Of a stretch of 18,860 nucleotides of DNA, positions 14,589-18,860 are shown in pieces. Below the pieces are notes generated by a model. The model saw nothing but the letters and a program-made list of their open reading frames with translations. It made no database searches and was not told the DNA's origin. The DNA comes from CAIYMF01 sp943329595 (lineage in GTDB: Bacteria; Actinomycetota; Actinomycetes; S36-B12; CAIYMF01): assembly GCA_943329595.2 (NCBI GenBank), contig CALQEM020000044.1, positions 1 through 18,860 of the forward strand, in the 5' to 3' direction. Made by a program: the position numbers and the translations under genes. Numbering within the stretch: position 1 is the stretch's first letter; every line of letters begins with the position of its first letter.

Positions 14589-14682
14589 AAAAGAGTTCCG
14601 AGGAACACAGTGGTCATGCAGCACCTTCAACGCATATAGGGTCAAAAGTGAAGTAAGGCACAGAAGGAGAGGGGCCACCGTT

Positions 14683-15321
14683 ATGGGTCCGACCGTCCGA
14701 CATTCGCGGCACATGGTGCGCACCCCGGTGCAGGATCGTTCGAGGCGCACCGTCGAAAAGATCCTCGACGCAGCCGTCGGGGTGCTCGCCGACGACGGGG
14801 TGACCGCGTTCACCACGGGTACCATCGCTGCTCGTGCACACGTCAACATCGCCACCCTCTACGCCTACTTCCCCGACAAGGGGGCGGTCCTCTGCGCCCT
14901 CGCTGAGCGGCACGACGACGCGCGAGCCGCATTCATGGAGAAGCGGCTCGAGGCGCTCACGTCGATCGACTGGCATGAGTGGCTCGAGACGACTGTGGCG
15001 GCGATGGCCGACTTTCGGGTGACTCATCCCGGCGACATCGCCCTACGGCGGGTGCTGACGAGCAGCCCTGAACTTCGCGATATCGGTGTCAATTCCACAG
15101 CCCGCAAAGCGGAGAGGGCGGTCAGGTTTCTCCTAATCACTAACCCCGACCTGCCGGCCGACAAGGCGGCGCGCATCGCGCACGTGACTGTGTTAGCCAG
15201 CATTGAGGTGCTTGACTGTGCGTGCAGCTCAGGTCAGGTCGACCGCGCGCTGCAGGGGGAGCTGATTGACATGCTCACGAGCTACCTCGGCCCCCATCTC
15301 GGGGACCGAGCTCTCGTCTAA
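14683..15321 (+). CDS. TetR-family transcriptional regulator
   Basis: This 212-residue repressor-type protein has an N-terminal helix-turn-helix domain, from KILDAAVGVLADDGV through TTGTIAARAHVNIATLYAYFPDKGAVL (about residues 26-70), in the classic TetR arrangement with the recognition helix around 53-62. The C-terminal ligand-binding domain (75-212) is helical and unassignable. ATG 14683 follows GAGGGG at 8-nt spacing; AAGGAG lies further upstream at 14664-14669. Its neighbours are the metallo-hydrolase gene (same strand, 149 nt upstream) and the convergent 11-codon ORF and APC permease. A natural hypothesis is control of the permease; palindromes at 15520-15552 are candidate sites. Confidence 0.9.
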   Translation: MGPTVRHSRHMVRTPVQDRSRRTVEKILDAAVGVLADDGVTAFTTGTIAARAHVNIATLYAYFPDKGAVLCALAERHDDARAAFMEKRLEALTSIDWHEWLETTVAAMADFRVTHPGDIALRRVLTSSPELRDIGVNSTARKAERAVRFLLITNPDLPADKAARIAHVTVLASIEVLDCACSSGQVDRALQGELIDMLTSYLGPHLGDRALV

Positions 15322-15353
15322 TCGTTCCAGGGGCCGTAGTCGTCCTCAGTCAT
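15318..15353 (-). CDS. 11-residue ORF with strong ribosome binding site (hypothetical micropeptide)
   Basis: ATG 15353 opens an 11-codon frame encoding MTEDDYGPWND and ending with TAG. It is preceded by AAAGGAG (15360-15366) at 6-nt spacing, the best ribosome binding site in this part of the window. The stop shares bases with the TetR stop on the other strand. A hairpin (15368-15411) abuts the ribosome binding site. The peptide is acidic with one Tyr and one Trp. No minus-strand gene follows for 1.7 kb, so it is not an obvious attenuator leader. I recognise no family. It might be a real micropeptide, a precursor peptide, a translated regulatory RNA, a relic of a longer gene, or chance. Confidence 0.35.
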   Translation of the reverse strand: MTEDDYGPWND

Positions 15354-15367
15354 GAGGTACTCCTTTC

Positions 15368-15411
15368 AGGACACCACCGCTTCTACGCGGGAAGCGGAGC
15401 GGTGAAGTCCT
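15368..15411 (-). other. Structured leader hairpin before the 11-residue ORF
   Basis: CCGCTTC (15377-15383) and GAAGCGG (15391-15397) form a perfect 7-bp stem with a 7-nt loop. AGGAC (15368-15372) and GTCCT (15407-15411) can close an outer stem. A competing pairing uses ACCGC (15376-15380) with GCGGT (15399-15403), so two mutually exclusive folds exist directly before a Shine-Dalgarno sequence on the minus strand. Confidence 0.4.
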
Positions 15412-15415
15412 CATG

Positions 15416-15445
15416 ATGATGCGTTCGAGTGAACTCCTGGGTCAA
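15416..15445 (-). promoter_or_regulatory. Candidate promoter for the 11-residue ORF (proximal)
   Basis: Reading the minus strand, TTGACC (15445-15440) and CATCAT (15421-15416) are 18 nt apart. Transcription would begin near the top of the hairpin at 15411, giving a leader of about 55 nt. The -10 box is weak. Confidence 0.3.
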
Positions 15446-15519
15446 CTCCCATGAAACACGAGGGAAACTGATCACGAATCGGACGCGATGGGAACCGGAG
15501 GTCACACAGCACTCCGGGC

Positions 15520-15570
15520 AACCGAATTTCGGTTACTCAGAGTGTAGCACTCATTGCCGAGGGTATCTAA
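15520..15570 (-). promoter_or_regulatory. Candidate distal promoter with palindromes in the TetR-permease gap
   Basis: TACACT (15546-15541) has an extended TGC in front and TTAGAT at 18-nt spacing (15570-15565) on the minus strand. The predicted start falls on the palindrome AACCGAA-T-TTCGGTT (15520-15534), and GAGTG-TAG-CACTC (15540-15552) covers the -10 box. Such dyads over a promoter suit a TetR-type repressor. The rest of the 15354-15588 gap contains no convincing longer gene. Confidence 0.35.
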
Positions 15571-15588
15571 TCGGCGTACTCACCCGAG

Positions 15589-17253
15589 CTACCTATCCGC
15601 CGCTACATCGTCGCAGAAGAAGCAGATGAGCACCTGCGCCTCAGGGTTCCAGAACGCCTCATCACCGGCCGCCATGTCTTGGTGGCACACGGCGCACGTG
15701 CCCGCATGTCCTATGCGCACCCGCTGGTCGAGGTCGCGATCAAGGTGACCGTGGTTTCTCACGTGAACGCCGTTGCTGCGGTAGGCCCAGACCATCACGA
15801 CTAGGCCCAGAATCACGATCGCTACCGCGATCGCGACAGGCCCCCATAGCCCGCGTCCACGCCCATACAACTGCTCGCGCGGCCAGAGCGAGTTGACGGC
15901 CAGTCCCAGCAATACGAGGGCTGCTACGACGGCAATGGGTGTCAGCCAACGGCCGAGTGCAAAGGGACCTGACTTCCACGAGCTTCGAGTACTCGAACGC
16001 AGCAGCCCCACGAGAGGAATCAAAAACGCAATCATCAAGGGCGCCACACTCGCACCTTGCAGAACGTAGGCCGTCTTCACTTCAGAAATAAGGAACGGGA
16101 AGATGACCCCGATCACAGCGACGACGATGATGGCGTTACGCGGAAGTCGACGCCGAGGCGACAGTTGAACAAGCCATGCGCTGCGGGGCAGTTCGCGATC
16201 ACGCGCCATTGTCCAAATCGTGCGTGACGCTGCGAGTTGGCACACGGCGATCGCTGCGAACGTCGCGATCACAAGGAGCAGGGCAAGCAACTTCGCCGCA
16301 CCAGCCCCCATCGCCACCTCCACCGTGGTTCCGACGGATGCTGCGTACGGGTTGATCACCAGTTCGTCACTCACCTTGGGAGCTGCCGGCACCACCAGTG
16401 CGATGGAAATACCGGCGATGATGGTGAGCACACCACCCACCATCAGGCCGGTGAGCATCGCGCGCGGCACCACGCGTGGTGCATCGTCCATTTCCTCCGA
16501 GATGTCGCTGGGAATCTCAAAACCACGGAAGGCGAACGCCGATGCCCAGGCGAGAGCAACGAGGAACGACCCACTGAGCCATGCGCCGCTAGCATCGGCG
16601 CCGCCTGAGCCCACAATGTCGCCGAAGCCACGGCTCGAGTGCCCCGCGATCAGCGCGATCGAGAACCCGATGCAGCCAATGAGTGACGCTGCCACAGCAA
16701 TGAGTGCGATGACTTTGACCCACGCTCGGGTCAAAGTGTTAGCGACTGTTGCCAGCAGTAGTACTGCCGCGGTGCAGATATTCGCGACCAGAACTGTGGG
16801 GGGCTCGAGTCCGAACAAGTAGAAGATTCGCTGCACGTCGAAGTACGCGAGCGACGTCATAAACAGCAAGTACGAGCACAGGTAGAGCCACCCGGTGACG
16901 AATCCACCGCGTGCTCCTGTAAGTTGCCGAGCCCAGCCGTGAACGCCGCCCTCGACCGGCCACCGGGAAGCAAGCGCTCCAAAGACGACCGCCACCAGCA
17001 GCATCGCAGCAAGAACTGCCACGAGGGCTTGCCACGCACTCAGACCTGCGTAGCTAATGAGCAGCGCCGCTCCACCGAAACCCACGATGGGCCGAATGGC
17101 GGTAAAGGACAGTGCCGTCGCCACTCTCGCACTCGCACCGTGCCGTAGTCCTCTGACATCGACAACCGGGGTGACATCGTCGCCGTACGGGGCCGTCGTA
17201 ATCGTTGACTCCTTTATTGATGAATTGTCATCTCTTTTGAACATACTGCACAT
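15589..17253 (-). CDS. APC-family permease with C-terminal zinc-ribbon-like domain
   Basis: This is an amino acid/polyamine/organocation-type secondary transporter with about twelve hydrophobic helices between residues 45 and 492 (numbered from ATG 17253). The APC loop FRGFEIPSDISEEMDDAPRV, then VPRAMLTG, is at 243-269. After a basic linker, the tail holds C520-x2-C523 and C544-x2-C547 (GTCAVCHQDMAAGDEAFW ... ICFFC), a zinc-ribbon pattern, on the cytoplasmic side if twelve helices are present. The substrate is unknown. The start is uncertain: ATG 17253 and 17244 overlap a good promoter and lack ribosome binding sites. AAAGGAG (17209-17215) instead points to an AUU codon at 17202, giving 537 residues. 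The convergent TetR gene is a plausible regulator. Confidence 0.88.
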   Translation of the reverse strand: MCSMFKRDDNSSIKESTITTAPYGDDVTPVVDVRGLRHGASARVATALSFTAIRPIVGFGGAALLISYAGLSAWQALVAVLAAMLLVAVVFGALASRWPVEGGVHGWARQLTGARGGFVTGWLYLCSYLLFMTSLAYFDVQRIFYLFGLEPPTVLVANICTAAVLLLATVANTLTRAWVKVIALIAVAASLIGCIGFSIALIAGHSSRGFGDIVGSGGADASGAWLSGSFLVALAWASAFAFRGFEIPSDISEEMDDAPRVVPRAMLTGLMVGGVLTIIAGISIALVVPAAPKVSDELVINPYAASVGTTVEVAMGAGAAKLLALLLVIATFAAIAVCQLAASRTIWTMARDRELPRSAWLVQLSPRRRLPRNAIIVVAVIGVIFPFLISEVKTAYVLQGASVAPLMIAFLIPLVGLLRSSTRSSWKSGPFALGRWLTPIAVVAALVLLGLAVNSLWPREQLYGRGRGLWGPVAIAVAIVILGLVVMVWAYRSNGVHVRNHGHLDRDLDQRVRIGHAGTCAVCHQDMAAGDEAFWNPEAQVLICFFCDDVAADR

Positions 17254-17268
17254 TTGCCCCTACTGCAA
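17240..17268 (-). promoter_or_regulatory. Candidate promoter for the APC permease
   Basis: On the minus strand TTGCAG (17268-17263), a 17-nt spacer and TATGTT (17245-17240) form a near-standard promoter in an AT-rich stretch (19 G/C in the 50 bases 17211-17260). Transcription would start near 17233, downstream of the two in-frame ATG codons. Confidence 0.55.
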
Positions 17269-17297
17269 TCACCGCAGGCCACGGCGCATGCGGTCAG

Positions 17298-18860
<1,563 letters not shown>

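Noticed and set aside
15347..15415. 22-codon minus-strand frame MRTSPLRFPRRSGG... ending across the 11-residue ORF start
   Set aside because: It has no ribosome binding site, is formed by the hairpin sequence and is Arg-rich. It could only matter as a coupling uORF, which I cannot support.
15429..15629. 66-codon plus-strand frame in the gap after tetR
   Set aside because: It has no ribosome binding site, overlaps the permease 3' end, and its product has no recognisable composition or motif.
16220..16822. 200-codon plus-strand frame inside the permease gene
   Set aside because: It is antisense to membrane-helix codons, rich in Ala/Ser/Thr, and has no motif or ribosome binding site.
15351..17230. 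The 11-residue ORF as a duplicated relic of the permease 5' end
   Set aside because: Both have AAAGGAGT followed by an AT-AC start region and a later TACGGC, but similarity stops there and no upstream or downstream homology is visible.

Overview
The window is high-GC chromosomal DNA from an actinobacterium, most likely a member of Micrococcales such as Microbacteriaceae. The evidence is codon usage, GTG starts, an actinobacterial-type aromatic aminotransferase, a Uup-like ABC-F protein, and many starts sitting 6-7 nt behind a TANNNT box, which indicates leaderless transcripts. The genus is an inference. I see no tRNA, rRNA, CRISPR array, insertion sequence or phage gene.

Layout. 1-614 (-): 5' part of cydA (cytochrome bd oxidase subunit I), cut by the left edge. 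753-1691 (+): EamA/DMT exporter, sharing a 4-nt CTAG stop overlap with a convergent HisC/Pat-type aminotransferase (1688-2773, -). 2843-3118 (-): GlsB/YeaQ-type small membrane protein. 3230-4786 (+): membrane sensor with HAMP and SpoIIE/PP2C phosphatase domains. 4800-7350 (-): possible three-gene operon, read from the right: a CxxC protein of unknown function, a YihX-like HAD hydrolase and a class III aminotransferase. 7390-8124 (+): YczE/YitT-family membrane protein. 8257-9039 (+): SAM methyltransferase, preceded by a long imperfect inverted repeat.

9056-13213 is a nucleotide-sugar block: ugd and rmlA on the minus strand, rmlB and rmlD divergent on the plus strand. It should make UDP-glucuronate and, with an rmlC located elsewhere, dTDP-L-rhamnose for cell-envelope glycans. 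rmlC is not in the window. A DUF3291 protein (13201-13650, -) and a metallo-beta-lactamase-fold hydrolase (13691-14533, +) follow, divergent from each other.

14540-17270 looks different from its surroundings. It has AT-rich promoter stretches with recognisable -35 boxes and strong Shine-Dalgarno sites. It holds a TetR regulator (+), a minus-strand 11-codon ORF with a near-perfect ribosome binding site behind a hairpin and possible promoters, and an APC-family permease (-) with a C-terminal four-cysteine zinc-ribbon-like tail and a possible AUU start. The right edge (17298-18860, -) is most of a Uup-like ABC-F ATPase whose N-terminus lies outside.

The most interesting signals are the repeated TAG(N)CT boxes 6-7 nt before start codons, the 8144-8208 inverted repeat, and the TetR / 11-residue ORF / zinc-ribbon permease locus.
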